A DNA stretch of 64,000 bases, from positions 248,001 through 312,000 of the forward strand of contig NZ_BCXE01000021.1 in NCBI RefSeq assembly GCF_001894945.1, written 5' to 3'. This stretch comes from Rhodococcus ruber NBRC 15591. Lineage in GTDB: Bacteria > Actinomycetota > Actinomycetes > Mycobacteriales > Mycobacteriaceae. Every line of letters starts with the position of its first letter. Position 1 is the stretch's first letter. The notes under the pieces were generated by a model. The model saw nothing but the letters and a program-made list of their open reading frames with translations. It did not search any database and was not told the origin of the DNA. This document shows positions 9,905 to 19,536 of this stretch, piece by piece. The translations under genes and the position numbers were made by a program.

Positions 9905-10464
9905 GAGTCCGAACCGTAGCAGGTGGCGATCTCGATCCGGGTCTCACCGTACTTGCGGACGCGTTCCGGTTCGAGGGCGTCCGGCCAGACCGTCTCCGGC
10001 GAGCGGGAAGAACGCTCGAGCACCACCACCGAGCCCTCCCCCACCCAGCCCCCGTCGACCAAAACGGTGAGCATCGCGGACACCGCCTGCTCGGTCACCG
10101 CATACGGCGGATCTGCGAGCACGAGGTCGTAGACCCGGTCCGGGGCACCGCCGAGCACCGCGGCCACCGGCGCCGCCCGCAGCACCGCAGGCAGCCCGAG
10201 TTCGCGGATGTTCCGGCGAATCACCGCGGCGGCCTGCGCGTCGGACTCGACGAGCAGGGCGTGGGCAGCGCCCCGGGACAACGCCTCGAGCCCGAGGGCG
10301 CCGGAGCCGGCGTACAGGTCCAGCACCGACGCGCCGTCGAGCTCCATCCGGGCCGTGAGCGAGCTGAACAGCGCCTCGCGGACCCGCTCGGAGGTGGGGC
10401 GGGTCCCGCGGGGCGGCACCTTCAGGCGCCGCCCCCCGGCCCGGCCGGCCACGATCCGGGTCAT
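9901..10464 (-). CDS. rsmD: 16S rRNA (guanine966-N2)-methyltransferase RsmD
   Basis: I start at ATG 10464 ([20 protein letters not shown]), the family's usual N-terminus, rather than the upstream in-frame ATG at 10533 that would run into pyc. The 187-residue SAM-dependent enzyme has [20 protein letters not shown] (motif I) and the catalytic DPPY ([10 protein letters not shown]), and methylates G966 of 16S rRNA. It lies between pyc and coaD, the order pca-Rv2966c-kdtB in M. tuberculosis. Confidence 0.95.
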   Translation of the reverse strand: MTRIVAGRAGGRRLKVPPRGTRPTSERVREALFSSLTARMELDGASVLDLYAGSGALGLEALSRGAAHALLVESDAQAAAVIRRNIRELGLPAVLRAAPVAAVLGGAPDRVYDLVLADPPYAVTEQAVSAMLTVLVDGGWVGEGSVVVLERSSRSPETVWPDALEPERVRKYGETRIEIATCYGSDS

Positions 10465-10489
10465 CGCACCGTCCCGGAGAACCGTCCGA

Positions 10490-13400
10490 TCACTCCGCGC
10501 TCTCCTCGGTGGACACGACGACCAGCAGGTCACCGCCCTCCACCTGGGACACCCCGGCGAGGGCGACGCGAGTGACCACGCCGCCGCGCGGAGCGGTGAT
10601 CGCGGCCTCCATCTTCATCGCCTCGATGGTGGCGACGGTGTCGCCGGCGGCGACCCGGTCACCCTCGGCGACCAGGAGGGTCACGGCGCCGGCGAAGGGC
10701 GCGGCGACGTGCCCGGGGTTGGCGCGATCGGCCTTCTCCGCGGCCGGAACCTCGCTGGCGACGGACTTGTCGCGCACCGACACCGGGCGCAGCTGCCCGT
10801 TGAGGATGCACATCACGGTCCGGAAGCCGCGCTCGTCCGGCTCGGAGATCGCCTCGAGCCCGATCAGCAGCTCGACGCCCTTGTCCAGGCGCACCCGGTG
10901 TTCCTCCCCGCGCCGCAGCCCGTAGAAGAACTGGTTGGCCGACAGCTCCGAGGTGTCGCCGTAGCGGTCCCGGTGCTCGAGGAACGCCTGGGTCGGGCCG
11001 GGGAACAGCAGCCGGTTCAAGGTGGCGCGGCGCTCGGTGGAGGTGTCGTCGAGGGCCTTCTCCTCCTCGGACGTCAGCGGCACCTCGGCCTTGGGGGCGC
11101 CCCGGCCCTCGAGGGCCTTCGAGCGGAACGGCTCGGGCCACCCGCCGGGCGGAGTGCCGAGCTCGCCGCGGAGGAATCCGATCACCGAGTCCGGGATGTC
11201 GAAGCGGGACGGATCGGCCGCGAACTCCTCGCTGGCGACGCCGGAGCCCACCAGGTGCAGAGCCAGGTCACCGACGACCTTCGACGAGGGGGTGACCTTG
11301 ACCAGCCGGCCGAGCATCCGGTCGGCGGCGGCGTACTTTGCCTCGACCTCCTCGAACCGGTCACCCAGGCCCAGCGCGATGGCCTGCTGCCGCAGATTCG
11401 ACAGCTGCCCGCCGGGGATCTCGTGGGTGTAGACGCGGCCCGTGGGTGCGGGCAGGCCCGACTCGAACGGCGCGTACACCTTGCGCAGCGCCTCCCAGTA
11501 CGGTTCGAGGTCGCACACGGCCTGCAGGTCGAGGCCGGTGTCGTGCTCCGAGTGGGCCGCCGCGGCGACGATCGCCGACAGCGCGGGCTGACTGGTGGTG
11601 CCGGCCAGCGCGGCGGACGCCCCGTCGACGGCGTCGGCGCCGGCCTGCCACGCCGCGAGGTACGTCGCGAGCTGGCCGCCGGGGGTGTCGTGGGTGTGCA
11701 CGTGCACCGGCAGGTCGAAGTTGCTGCGCAGCGCCGAGACCAGGGTGGCGGCCGCGGGGGCGCGCAGCAGTCCGGCCATGTCCTTGATCGCCAGCACGTG
11801 GGCCCCGGCCTCGACGATCTGCTCCGCCAGGCGCAGGTAGTAGTCGAGGGTGTAGAGCGTCTCTCCGGGATTCGACAGGTCCCCGGTGTAGGACATCGCG
11901 ACCTCGGCCAGGGCGGTCCCGGTCTCGCGGACCGCGTCGATCGCCGGCCGCATCTGGTCGACGTTGTTCAGCGCGTCGAAGATGCGGAAGATGTCGATGC
12001 CGGTGTCGGTGGCCTCACGGACGAACGCGCGGGTGACCACCTCCGGGTACGGGGTGTAGCCGACCGTGTTCCGGCCGCGCAGCAGCATCTGCAGGTTGAT
12101 GTTGGGGATGGCCTCGCGCAACGCCGCAAGACGCTCCCACGGATCCTCGTGCAGGAACCGCAGCGCGACGTCGTAGGTGGCGCCGCCCCACGCCTCGATC
12201 GACAGCAGTTGCGGGGTCATCCGCGCGACGTGACCGGCGACGGTGAGCAGGTCCTTGCTGCGCACGCGGGTCGCGAGCAGCGACTGGTGCGCGTCGCGGA
12301 AGGTGGTGTCGGTGACGGCGAGGGCCTTCTGTTCGCGCAGCGCCTTCGCGAAGCCGTCCGGGCCGAGGGCGAGCAGCCGCTGCCGCGAGCCTGCCGGCGG
12401 GGCGACGTCGAGGTCGATCTTCGGCAGCTTGTCGTGCGGGTACACCGTCGTCGGGCGCTCGCCGTGCGGCTTGTTCACCGTCACGTCGGCCAGGTACTCG
12501 ACGATCTTGGTGCCGCGGTCCGCGGACGTCTTGGCGGTCAGCAACTGGGGTCGCTCGTCGATGAACGACGTGGTGACGTTGCCGGCCCGGAAGTCCGGGT
12601 CGTCGAGCACGGCCTGCAGGAAGGGGATGTTCGTCGACACGCCGCGGATGCGGAACTCGGTGACCGCGCGGCGGGCGCGGGCGACGGCGGTGGGCAGGTC
12701 GCGGCCGCGGGCCGTGAGCTTGACCAGCATCGAGTCGAAGTGGGCGGAGACCTCGGCGCCGACGGAGGTGCCGCCGTCGAGGCGGATGCCGGCGCCGCCG
12801 GGCGTGCGGTAGGCACTGATGCGGCCGGTGTCGGGCCGGAAGCCGTTGGCCGGATCCTCGGTGGTGATGCGGCACTGCAGCGCCGCGCCGCGGATGGCGA
12901 CCTTGTCCTGCGACAGGCCCAGGTCGGTCAGCGACTCGCCGGAGGCGATGCGCAGCTGCGCCTGCACCAGGTCGACGTCGGTGATCTCCTCGGTGACCGT
13001 GTGCTCGACCTGGATGCGCGGGTTCATCTCGATGAAGACGTGGTTGCCGCGGGAGTCGAGGAGGAATTCGACGGTGCCGGCGCAGCTGTAGCCGATCTGC
13101 TTCGCGAACGCGACGGCGTCCGCGCAGATCCGCTCGCGCAGCTCGGGCGCGAGGTTCGGTGCCGGGGCCAGCTCGATGACCTTCTGGTGGCGGCGCTGCA
13201 GCGAGCAGTCCCGCTCGAACAGGTGCATGACGTTGCCCTGGCCGTCGGCCAGGATCTGCACCTCGATGTGCCGGGGATCGACCACGGCCTGCTCGAGGAA
13301 CACCGTGGGATCGCCGAACGCCGCGTCCGCCTCTCGGGACGCCGCCTCGATCGCCTCGCGCAGCTGGCTGCGCTCGGCGACGCGCCGCATGCCGCGTCCG

Positions 13401-13891
13401 CCGCCGCCGGCGACGGCCTTGACGAAGATCGGGAACTCCATCGACTCGGCCGCCTCGAGCAGCTCCTCGAGGTCGGCCGACGGCTCGGACGACGCCAGCA
13501 CCGGCAGGCCCGCCGCCTTCGCCGCGGCGATCGCCCGGGCCTTGTTCCCGGTCAGCTCCAGCACGTGCGCCGACGGACCGATGAAGGTGATGCCTTCCGC
13601 CGCACACGCCGCCGCCAGATCCGGGTTCTCGGACAGGAAGCCGTAGCCGGGGTAGACCGCGTCGGCCCCGGCCTTCTTGGCGGCGGCGACGATCTCAGCC
13701 ACGGACAGGTACGCGCGGACCGGATGCCCCTGCTCCCCGATCTGGTAGGCCTCGTCGGCCTTGAGCCGGTGCAGGGAATTGCGGTCCTCGTACGGAAACA
13801 CCGCGACGGTACCGGCACCCAGTTCGTAGGCGGCACGGAACGCGCGGATCGCGATCTCGCCTCGGTTGGCGACAAGCACTTTGGAGAACAT
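10490..13891 (-). CDS. pyc: Pyruvate carboxylase
   Basis: An 1133-residue biotin enzyme converting pyruvate and bicarbonate to oxaloacetate (anaplerosis). Domains in order: biotin carboxylase (MFSKVLVANRGEIAIRAFRA; ATP-grasp glycine loop VAGGGGRGMR; EMNPRIQVEHTVTEE) to about 460; carboxyltransferase from about 525 (VTDTTFRDAHQSLLATRVRS) with the metal-binding HVHTHDTPGG near 690; and a C-terminal biotinyl domain with EAMKMEAAIT, the biotin lysine near residue 1093. This is full length for a single-chain enzyme. It lies 25 bases upstream of rsmD. A 1333-residue plus-strand frame over it is a shadow. Confidence 0.97.
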   Translation of the reverse strand: MFSKVLVANRGEIAIRAFRAAYELGAGTVAVFPYEDRNSLHRLKADEAYQIGEQGHPVRAYLSVAEIVAAAKKAGADAVYPGYGFLSENPDLAAACAAEGITFIGPSAHVLELTGNKARAIAAAKAAGLPVLASSEPSADLEELLEAAESMEFPIFVKAVAGGGGRGMRRVAERSQLREAIEAASREADAAFGDPTVFLEQAVVDPRHIEVQILADGQGNVMHLFERDCSLQRRHQKVIELAPAPNLAPELRERICADAVAFAKQIGYSCAGTVEFLLDSRGNHVFIEMNPRIQVEHTVTEEITDVDLVQAQLRIASGESLTDLGLSQDKVAIRGAALQCRITTEDPANGFRPDTGRISAYRTPGGAGIRLDGGTSVGAEVSAHFDSMLVKLTARGRDLPTAVARARRAVTEFRIRGVSTNIPFLQAVLDDPDFRAGNVTTSFIDERPQLLTAKTSADRGTKIVEYLADVTVNKPHGERPTTVYPHDKLPKIDLDVAPPAGSRQRLLALGPDGFAKALREQKALAVTDTTFRDAHQSLLATRVRSKDLLTVAGHVARMTPQLLSIEAWGGATYDVALRFLHEDPWERLAALREAIPNINLQMLLRGRNTVGYTPYPEVVTRAFVREATDTGIDIFRIFDALNNVDQMRPAIDAVRETGTALAEVAMSYTGDLSNPGETLYTLDYYLRLAEQIVEAGAHVLAIKDMAGLLRAPAAATLVSALRSNFDLPVHVHTHDTPGGQLATYLAAWQAGADAVDGASAALAGTTSQPALSAIVAAAAHSEHDTGLDLQAVCDLEPYWEALRKVYAPFESGLPAPTGRVYTHEIPGGQLSNLRQQAIALGLGDRFEEVEAKYAAADRMLGRLVKVTPSSKVVGDLALHLVGSGVASEEFAADPSRFDIPDSVIGFLRGELGTPPGGWPEPFRSKALEGRGAPKAEVPLTSEEEKALDDTSTERRATLNRLLFPGPTQAFLEHRDRYGDTSELSANQFFYGLRRGEEHRVRLDKGVELLIGLEAISEPDERGFRTVMCILNGQLRPVSVRDKSVASEVPAAEKADRANPGHVAAPFAGAVTLLVAEGDRVAAGDTVATIEAMKMEAAITAPRGGVVTRVALAGVSQVEGGDLLVVVSTEESAE

Positions 13892-14075
13892 TGGACGACG
13901 GTACCGCGACGTAACACTCCGTTCGGCGCCTGCATCCCAGATCGTGGGACGAACGGCAGTCTTCGGCCGACTGAAACGATGCAGGTCGAGAGATCTTTAA
14001 CGCGCCGGAAACACGGAGGAGGCGTCCGCCGTCACCTCACGCGGGCGCCGCACCCGACGTGCGCGAAACGTAACC

Positions 14076-16406
14076 TCACGACTTCTCGAGGTACGCGACC
14101 CGTTCGGTGTCGAGCGCGGCCGAGACCATGCGGGCCAGACCGGGGTGGTCCTCGAGCCGCGGATCACGGTCGGTCACCGCACGGGCGAAGGCCTGCGCGG
14201 CCGAGATGACCTCGACGTCGTCGACGAGCGAGAGCATCCGCAGCGTCGACGTGGTGCCCGACTGGGCGACGCCGAGCACGTCCCCCTCGCGGCGCTGCTG
14301 CAGGTCCAGCTGGGCGAGCGCGAATCCGTCGGTCGTCGCGGCGACGGCCTCGAGGCGGGCCATGGCGGGCGCGCCCGGTTTTGAATCGGTCACGAGCAGG
14401 CAGAGCCCCGCATGCCCGCCCCGGCCCACCCGGCCGCGCAGCTGATGCAGCTGGCTGACCCCGAAGCGATCGGCATCCACGATGACCATCACCGTCGCGT
14501 TGGGCACATCCACGCCCACTTCGACGACGGTGGTGCACACCAGCACGTCGATGTCGCCCGCGGCGAAGTCGCGCATCACCGCGTCCTTCTCGTCGGCGGG
14601 CAGGCGCCCGTGCAGCAGCCCGACCCGCAGATGGGCGAGCGGCCCCCCGGCGAGCTCCTCGAACTGCTGGAGAACCGACTTCGTCTCGGGAGGCGTGCCC
14701 TTTCCCCTGCGCCCGCCGGTCGTCTCCGCCTCGTCGACGTCGACGTCGACGAGGTCGGCGTCCTCGTCGCTGTCGCCGTCGCCGATGCGCGAGCACACCA
14801 CATACGCCTGCCGGCCCGCCGCGACCTCCTCGCCGATGCGTTCCCAGGCGCGCGTCACCCAGCTCGGATGCACCTTCGCCGCCACGACCCGGCTGGTGAT
14901 GGGCGACCGGCCGCGGGGCAGTTCCCGCAATGTGGACACCTCGAGGTCGCCGAGGACGGTCATCGCGATGGTGCGCGGGATCGGTGTCGCCGTCATCACC
15001 AGCACGTGCGGGCTGGCACCGTCGCGGCCGCGGTTGCGCAGCACGTCGCGCTGCTCCACCCCGAAGCGGTGTTGTTCGTCGACGACGACCAGCCCGAGGT
15101 CGTGGAACTCGACGCCCTGCTGGATCAGCGCGTGGGTGCCGATCACGAGCCCCGAGTCGCCGCTCACGATGTCGAGCAGGGCCTGCCGCTTGCGGGCGGT
15201 GCCCATCGATCCCGTCACGAGGGTGACCTTCGTGGCCAGTTCGTGGGCACCGAGTTCGCCCGCCTCGGCGAGGTCGCCGAGCATCCTCGTCAGCGACCGC
15301 GCATGCTGGGCGGCGAGAACTTCGGTCGGGGCGAGCAGCGCGCACTGGTGCCCCGCGTCGATGACCTGCAGCATGGCCCGCAGCGCCACGATCGTCTTGC
15401 CCGAACCGACCTCGCCCTGCAGCAACCGATTCATCGGATGCTCGCCGGCGAGGTCGGCCGCGATCTCGCCCGCGACGGCGAGCTGGCCGGCGGTCAGTTC
15501 GAACGGCAGCCTCCGATCGAACTCGTCGGCGATACCGCCGCTGCGGCGCGGGCACGCCGGGGCGGTGCGCACCGCGACGTCGTGTCGGCGCCGGGCGAGC
15601 ACGAGCTGCACCGCCGCGGCCTCGTCGAACCGCAGGCGCTCGCGGGCGGCGGTGACGTCGTCCCGGTCGTCGGGCAGGTGGATGCGGCGCAGCGCCTCGT
15701 CCAGCCCGATCAGGCCGTGCTCGCGACGCACCCAGTCGGGCAGCGGGTCGTCGATGGTCTCGAGCTGGTCGAGGATCTGCCGCACGCATCGCATCACGGT
15801 CCACGATTCGACGTCGCGGGTGGCGGGATACATCGGGATGAGGGCCCGGTCGAAGATCGACATGTCGATGCCGCCGTCGCCCTGGGCACTGCGGGCCATC
15901 CCGGCGAGGGCGCCGGCGCCACGTACCCGGGCGGGCCGGGGGGCCGCGCCGCCGATCTCGGGGCCGCGGGGCTCGGGCAGGATGATGTAGCTCGGGTGGG
16001 CCAGGCTCCACTTGTCACGGAAGTACTTGACGGTGCCGGAGAACATGCCGCGCACCCCGGGCTTGATGTTGTACTTGACCTTGTGCGGGTTGAAGAAGGT
16101 CACGTCGATCTTCTGCCGGTCCGATTCGAGCACGACAGCGAGACGGGTACCGGGGCGGCTCTTCATCCGCACCTCGTCGGCCTTGGCCACCCGCGCGATG
16201 ATCGTCACGTGCTGGCCCTCGGCCGGTTGCGAGTCGCCGAGCTCGGCGCCCTGGGTGGCGTACCGGTGGGGGTAGTGGCGCAGCAGGTCCTCGACGGTGG
16301 TCATGCCGAACGACTCGGCGAGTGCCTCCGCGGTCTTGCGGCCGAGAAGATGATCGAGTCGGTCCGCGAGTGTCGCCACTGCCGCCCTCTCCGCTCCGAT
16401 CGACAC
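14076..16406 (-). CDS. recG: ATP-dependent DNA helicase RecG
   Basis: A 776-residue helicase that remodels stalled replication forks and Holliday junctions. The N-terminal wedge/OB domain spans roughly 1-170. Walker A GEVGSGKT is at about 331-338 and the DEQH box (VVVDEQHRFGVEQRD) at about 443-446. The C-terminal helicase half holds VCTTVVEVGVDVPNATVMVI and QLHQLRGRVGRGG. Insertions rich in Asp/Glu (DSDEDADLVDVDVDEAETTG) and in Ala/Gly/Arg (about 150-178) are clade-typical. The 184 bases between its stop and the pyc start hold no gene that I can see. Confidence 0.96.
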   Translation of the reverse strand: MSIGAERAAVATLADRLDHLLGRKTAEALAESFGMTTVEDLLRHYPHRYATQGAELGDSQPAEGQHVTIIARVAKADEVRMKSRPGTRLAVVLESDRQKIDVTFFNPHKVKYNIKPGVRGMFSGTVKYFRDKWSLAHPSYIILPEPRGPEIGGAAPRPARVRGAGALAGMARSAQGDGGIDMSIFDRALIPMYPATRDVESWTVMRCVRQILDQLETIDDPLPDWVRREHGLIGLDEALRRIHLPDDRDDVTAARERLRFDEAAAVQLVLARRRHDVAVRTAPACPRRSGGIADEFDRRLPFELTAGQLAVAGEIAADLAGEHPMNRLLQGEVGSGKTIVALRAMLQVIDAGHQCALLAPTEVLAAQHARSLTRMLGDLAEAGELGAHELATKVTLVTGSMGTARKRQALLDIVSGDSGLVIGTHALIQQGVEFHDLGLVVVDEQHRFGVEQRDVLRNRGRDGASPHVLVMTATPIPRTIAMTVLGDLEVSTLRELPRGRSPITSRVVAAKVHPSWVTRAWERIGEEVAAGRQAYVVCSRIGDGDSDEDADLVDVDVDEAETTGGRRGKGTPPETKSVLQQFEELAGGPLAHLRVGLLHGRLPADEKDAVMRDFAAGDIDVLVCTTVVEVGVDVPNATVMVIVDADRFGVSQLHQLRGRVGRGGHAGLCLLVTDSKPGAPAMARLEAVAATTDGFALAQLDLQQRREGDVLGVAQSGTTSTLRMLSLVDDVEVISAAQAFARAVTDRDPRLEDHPGLARMVSAALDTERVAYLEKS

Positions 16407-16438
16407 CGGTACCCGGCGTCCGACTGTTCCTGTGCCGG

Positions 16439-18076
16439 CTATTCCACGCCGAGCTGCAGCAGGTCGCTGCGCTGCCCTCCGTGGTACACCAGCACCTCCA
16501 CCTCGGGGTGGCGGTCGTTGACGTGCCGGGTCAGCTGCTCGGCGAGTCCGTCGGGGGCGTCGAGACCGACGAGCATCGTCACGAGCTCTCCGCCCGCGGC
16601 GAGCACCTTGTCGAGCAGCGACGCTCCCGCCGTCACGAGATCATGCTCGATGACTACGACATCGTGACCCGACAGGCCCAGGCTGTGCCCCGGCTCGCAG
16701 GTTCCCACCCAGGTCAGGGCGCGTTCGTTCGCGATGCGCAACGAGCCCCACCGCGTCGCGGCGGCCGCCTCCGACATGGCGAAGGCGTCGTCGGCGGAAT
16801 CGCGGCTCGGGTCGTGCACCGCGAGCGACGCCAGCCCCTGCACCATCGACGAGCAGGGCAGGAACATCACCTCACGCCGGTGGTCGCGGGCCGCCGCACC
16901 CACGGCGACGAGTTCCTGGGCGGGCAGCGCACCGTTGGGCAGAACCATCACGTCGCGGCTGCCCAGCCGGCGGATCGCGTCGAGCAGATGCCGGCGGGTG
17001 ATCGGATGGTCCGCTCGCACGATCGCGGCACCCTCGGCTTCGAACAGTTCCGCCGCTCCGTCGCCGGCCACGACGGCGAGCACCGAGCGAGTTCCGGCAC
17101 CGGAACCGACCGGATCGACGCCGCTCCGCTGCCGAGCCTCCAGCGCGAAGCAGGTGACGCTGACCTGGTGCAGCCTCCCGGCCTCCAGGCCGGCCTCGAC
17201 GGCGGCTCCCGCGTCGCAGCAGTGCACGTGCACGGACCAGGTGCCGGCGCCGTCACCGACGACGGCAACCGAGTCCCCCAGCGCGTCGAGACGGGCACGC
17301 AGGACGTCCATGCGGGTGGTGTCGGAGCCTTCCACGAAGTACATGACCTCGAAGTCCTGGCCGTCGTCGCGGAGGCCGCGCCCGTCGTGCCCGACATGCC
17401 GGACGGGGGCGCCGGGCCGCGACGTCGCGATCGGCGCCCGGTCCGGACGCCGGCCGGAAACCGTCTCGACGAACGCGTCCAGCAGCAGGAGCAGACCGAG
17501 TCCACCGGCATCGACGACCCCAGCCTCGGCCAGCACGTCGAGCTGTGCCGTGGTGCGTTGCACGGCCTCGGCGGCGGCATCGGCCGCCGCGGTCGCCACC
17601 GCCACGAGCGAACCGGATCCGCCGGCCGCGTGCGCGCCGTCGGCGGCCGCGTGCAGCACACTGACGATCGTGCCCTCGGCGGGGCAGCTCAGGGCGCGGG
17701 TGACGAGGTCGGCGGCGTGACACCAGGCGCGCCCGAGTTCGGCGCCGTCGACCACGACGGCACCGTCGAGCGCATCGGCCAAGCCACGCAGCATCTGGGC
17801 GAGGATGACCCCGGAGTTGCCGCGGGCGCCGTGGAAGGCGCCGCGCGCCAGGGCGCCGACGATCGTGGCGACATCGTCGGCGTCGGCCGCGGAGGTGTCG
17901 AGTTCCGCTGCCGCGGAGCGCAGGGTGACGAGCAGGTTGGTGCCGGTATCGCCGTCGGGGACGGGGAAGACGTTGAGACTGTTGATCTCGTCGCGGCGCT
18001 CGGCGAGGACCCGCAACCCGAGATCCACCCATCTGCGCAGGGCGGTCCCGTCGACTGCTTCCCCGACCTCGAGCAC
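16439..18076 (-). CDS. DAK2-domain fatty-acid-kinase-like protein
   Basis: GTG 18076 has GAGGGGGAA six bases upstream and is preferred over the longer frame from 18250. The 545-residue product opens with a DAK2 ATP-binding domain (INSLNVFPVPDGDTGTNLLV near 29-48; GARGNSGVILAQMLRG near 93-108). A long second region follows, ending in VEVLVYHGGQRSDLLQLGVE, the C-terminal pattern of DegV-partner kinases such as FakA. In firmicutes FakA phosphorylates fatty acids bound to FakB; the actinobacterial role is not established. Its position just upstream of recG matches Rv2974c-Rv2973c. Confidence 0.88.
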   Translation of the reverse strand: MLEVGEAVDGTALRRWVDLGLRVLAERRDEINSLNVFPVPDGDTGTNLLVTLRSAAAELDTSAADADDVATIVGALARGAFHGARGNSGVILAQMLRGLADALDGAVVVDGAELGRAWCHAADLVTRALSCPAEGTIVSVLHAAADGAHAAGGSGSLVAVATAAADAAAEAVQRTTAQLDVLAEAGVVDAGGLGLLLLLDAFVETVSGRRPDRAPIATSRPGAPVRHVGHDGRGLRDDGQDFEVMYFVEGSDTTRMDVLRARLDALGDSVAVVGDGAGTWSVHVHCCDAGAAVEAGLEAGRLHQVSVTCFALEARQRSGVDPVGSGAGTRSVLAVVAGDGAAELFEAEGAAIVRADHPITRRHLLDAIRRLGSRDVMVLPNGALPAQELVAVGAAARDHRREVMFLPCSSMVQGLASLAVHDPSRDSADDAFAMSEAAAATRWGSLRIANERALTWVGTCEPGHSLGLSGHDVVVIEHDLVTAGASLLDKVLAAGGELVTMLVGLDAPDGLAEQLTRHVNDRHPEVEVLVYHGGQRSDLLQLGVE

Positions 18077-18273
18077 CTGCTTCCCCCTCTTCGCCCACCA
18101 CGCAACCGGTGACGCAAGGGTAACGGTGTGCCCGCAGGCCGGCCGGTTTGGCCATTGCCACACCCACCCGCTACGCTTGCAGGGTTGCCTCGCACGGGTG
18201 GCGGACGCCTTCCCGTGTTCGCAGGCCGACGAAGACACGAAAATATCCACTACTCACCAAGGAGTTCGCGACT

Positions 18274-18465
18274 ATGGCTGCCGTCTGCGACGTATGCGCC
18301 AAGGGCCCCGGCTTCGGTAAGTCGGTCTCGCACTCGCACCGGCGTACCAACCGTCGTTGGAACCCGAACATCCAGAGCGTTCGCGCTCAGGTTGCCCCGG
18401 GCAACACGCGCAAGGTCAACGTGTGCACCTCCTGCCTCAAGGCAGGCAAGGTCGTCCGCGGCTGA
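18274..18465 (+). CDS. rpmB: 50S ribosomal protein L28
   Basis: A 63-residue protein, [20 protein letters not shown] onward, with two CxxC pairs (CDVC, CTSC), the zinc-binding form of L28. AAGGAG lies about ten bases upstream of the ATG; the in-frame TTG at 18148 would add unrelated residues. It is divergent from the DAK2-recG operon, with the shared promoter region in about 18077-18273. A strong hairpin follows the stop. Confidence 0.96.
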   Translation: MAAVCDVCAKGPGFGKSVSHSHRRTNRRWNPNIQSVRAQVAPGNTRKVNVCTSCLKAGKVVRG

Positions 18466-18477
18466 TATCCGGTTCGA

Positions 18478-18509
18478 CGAGGCCCCGGCGTTGCGACGCC
18501 GGGGCCTCG
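18478..18509 (+). terminator. Hairpin terminator after rpmB
   Basis: Thirteen-base perfect arms (18478-18490 and 18497-18509, CGAGGCCCCGGCG and its complement) flank a six-base loop TTGCGA, 13 bases past the rpmB stop. There is no strong T-run, which is common in high-GC actinobacteria. Confidence 0.8.
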
Positions 18510-18532
18510 TCGTGTCCGGTCCCCCTCGCGAG

Positions 18533-18604
18533 GGACTCGCAGCCACCCGTCGCGACGGACTCGCAGCCACCCGCCGCGAGGGACTCGCAACCACCCGTCA
18601 CAAG
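18533..18604. repeat. Three tandem 24-bp repeats
   Basis: Three consecutive 24-base units begin GGACTCGCAGCCACCCG (18533-18556, 18557-18580, 18581-18604). The first two differ at two positions, and the third has four to five changes. A partial unit (CTCGCGAG) precedes them. They lie between rpmB and the enoyl-CoA hydratase gene. Confidence 0.85.
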
Positions 18605-18660
18605 AGGCTCGCCCGGACGGTAGCGACGGCCTCGCACCGACCGTCGGGGCACCCGGTAGG

Positions 18661-19461
18661 GTGCCCCGGGTGACCGAATCAGTACTGTCCCACGTCCGTA
18701 TCGAGGACGGCGTGCTGCGCATCGCCGTGGCGACCGCCGAGCGTGGCACCTCCCTCTCCCCCGCGGGCATGGCCCAGGGGATCGAGGCCCTGCGATCCGC
18801 CGGCGCCGGGGTCGGCGCCGTTCTGCTCGTCGGTGAAGGCGCCAACTTCTGCGCGGGCGGCGACGTCCGTGCGTTCGCCGCCGCGCCGGACCGCGGCGAG
18901 TTCGTCGGCGACGTCGCACGCCTGTTCCACGACTTCGTCCGTGCCCTCGACGCGGCTCGCATGCCCGTGGTGGCCGCGGTCCAGGGCTGGGCGGCGGGCG
19001 CGGGCATGAGCATCGTGCTGCACGCAGACATCGCGCTCGGCGGTCCCTCGACGAAGCTGCGCCCGGCGTACCCGTCGATCGGGTTCACACCCGACGGCGG
19101 GATGTCGTGGACCTTGCCGCGCGTCGTCGGGGTCGCCCGCGCGCGGGAGATCATCCTGACCGACTGTGTCCTGAACGCCGACGAGGCCGTGCGGCTCGGG
19201 GTGCTCAGCCGTCTCGTGGCCGACGACGAGGTGCAGGGCGAGGCGATGCGGGTGGCTCGCACCCTCGCGAACGGTCCCACCGCCGCCTACGCCGGCATCC
19301 GGCGACTGGTGGCCGAGTCCACGGGACGGTCGTTGTCCGAGCAGCTCGACGCGGAGGCCGAGGCGATCGCCGCGGCGGCCACCACCCCCACGGGCATCGA
19401 GGGTGTCGACGCGTTCGTAGAGAAGCGGCGCCCCGACTTCGAGTCGATCGACCGGGGCTGA
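18661..19461 (+). CDS. Enoyl-CoA hydratase/isomerase family protein
   Basis: The 266-residue crotonase-fold protein has the acyl-CoA oxyanion segment GEGANFCAGGDVRAFAAAPD near 55-74 and GWAAGAGMSIVLHADIAL near 107-124. The catalytic-loop position of hydratases (usually Glu) reads YPSIGFTPDGGMSWTLPRVV. The pattern fits beta-oxidation-type hydratases or isomerases, but the exact reaction is not defined. The start may be GTG 18661 or GTG 18670; neither has a clear ribosome site. The stop lies in the first unit of a 14-bp tandem repeat. Confidence 0.85.
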   Translation: MPRVTESVLSHVRIEDGVLRIAVATAERGTSLSPAGMAQGIEALRSAGAGVGAVLLVGEGANFCAGGDVRAFAAAPDRGEFVGDVARLFHDFVRALDAARMPVVAAVQGWAAGAGMSIVLHADIALGGPSTKLRPAYPSIGFTPDGGMSWTLPRVVGVARAREIILTDCVLNADEAVRLGVLSRLVADDEVQGEAMRVARTLANGPTAAYAGIRRLVAESTGRSLSEQLDAEAEAIAAAATTPTGIEGVDAFVEKRRPDFESIDRG

Positions 19462-19519
19462 GCGACTGCGGCTGAGCGACCGGGGCTGAACGACCGGGCC
19501 TGAACGACCGGGGCTCAGC
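19450..19519. repeat. Five tandem 14-bp repeats across a gene end
   Basis: Five contiguous 14-base units of the form GACCGGGGCTGAGC start at 19450, 19464, 19478, 19492 and 19506, with one to three changes each. The first unit contains the last codons and TGA stop of the enoyl-CoA hydratase gene, so the extra copies duplicate the stop region into the intergenic space before ung. Confidence 0.9.
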
Positions 19520-19536
19520 CGCACCCGGTTCAGGCC
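19497..19536. terminator. Inverted repeat between convergent genes
   Basis: GGCCTGAAC (19497-19505) and GTTCAGGCC (19528-19536) form perfect nine-base arms with a 22-base loop. They lie between the convergent enoyl-CoA hydratase and ung genes and overlap the ung stop, so this may serve as a two-way terminator. Confidence 0.5.

Noticed and set aside
8481-9947. The full 488-codon frame that contains the SepIVA-like protein
   Set aside because: The upstream half overlaps coaD antiparallel codons and lacks homology; the SepIVA N-terminus begins at GTG 9242.
10208-14209. A 1333-codon plus-strand open frame opposite pyc
   Set aside because: It is antisense to a full-length pyruvate carboxylase; its Arg/Gly/Asp-rich translation has no family motif and arises from high-GC codon bias.
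18533-18604. Tandem repeats considered as a CRISPR array
   Set aside because: The units are contiguous with no spacers, and no cas genes are present.
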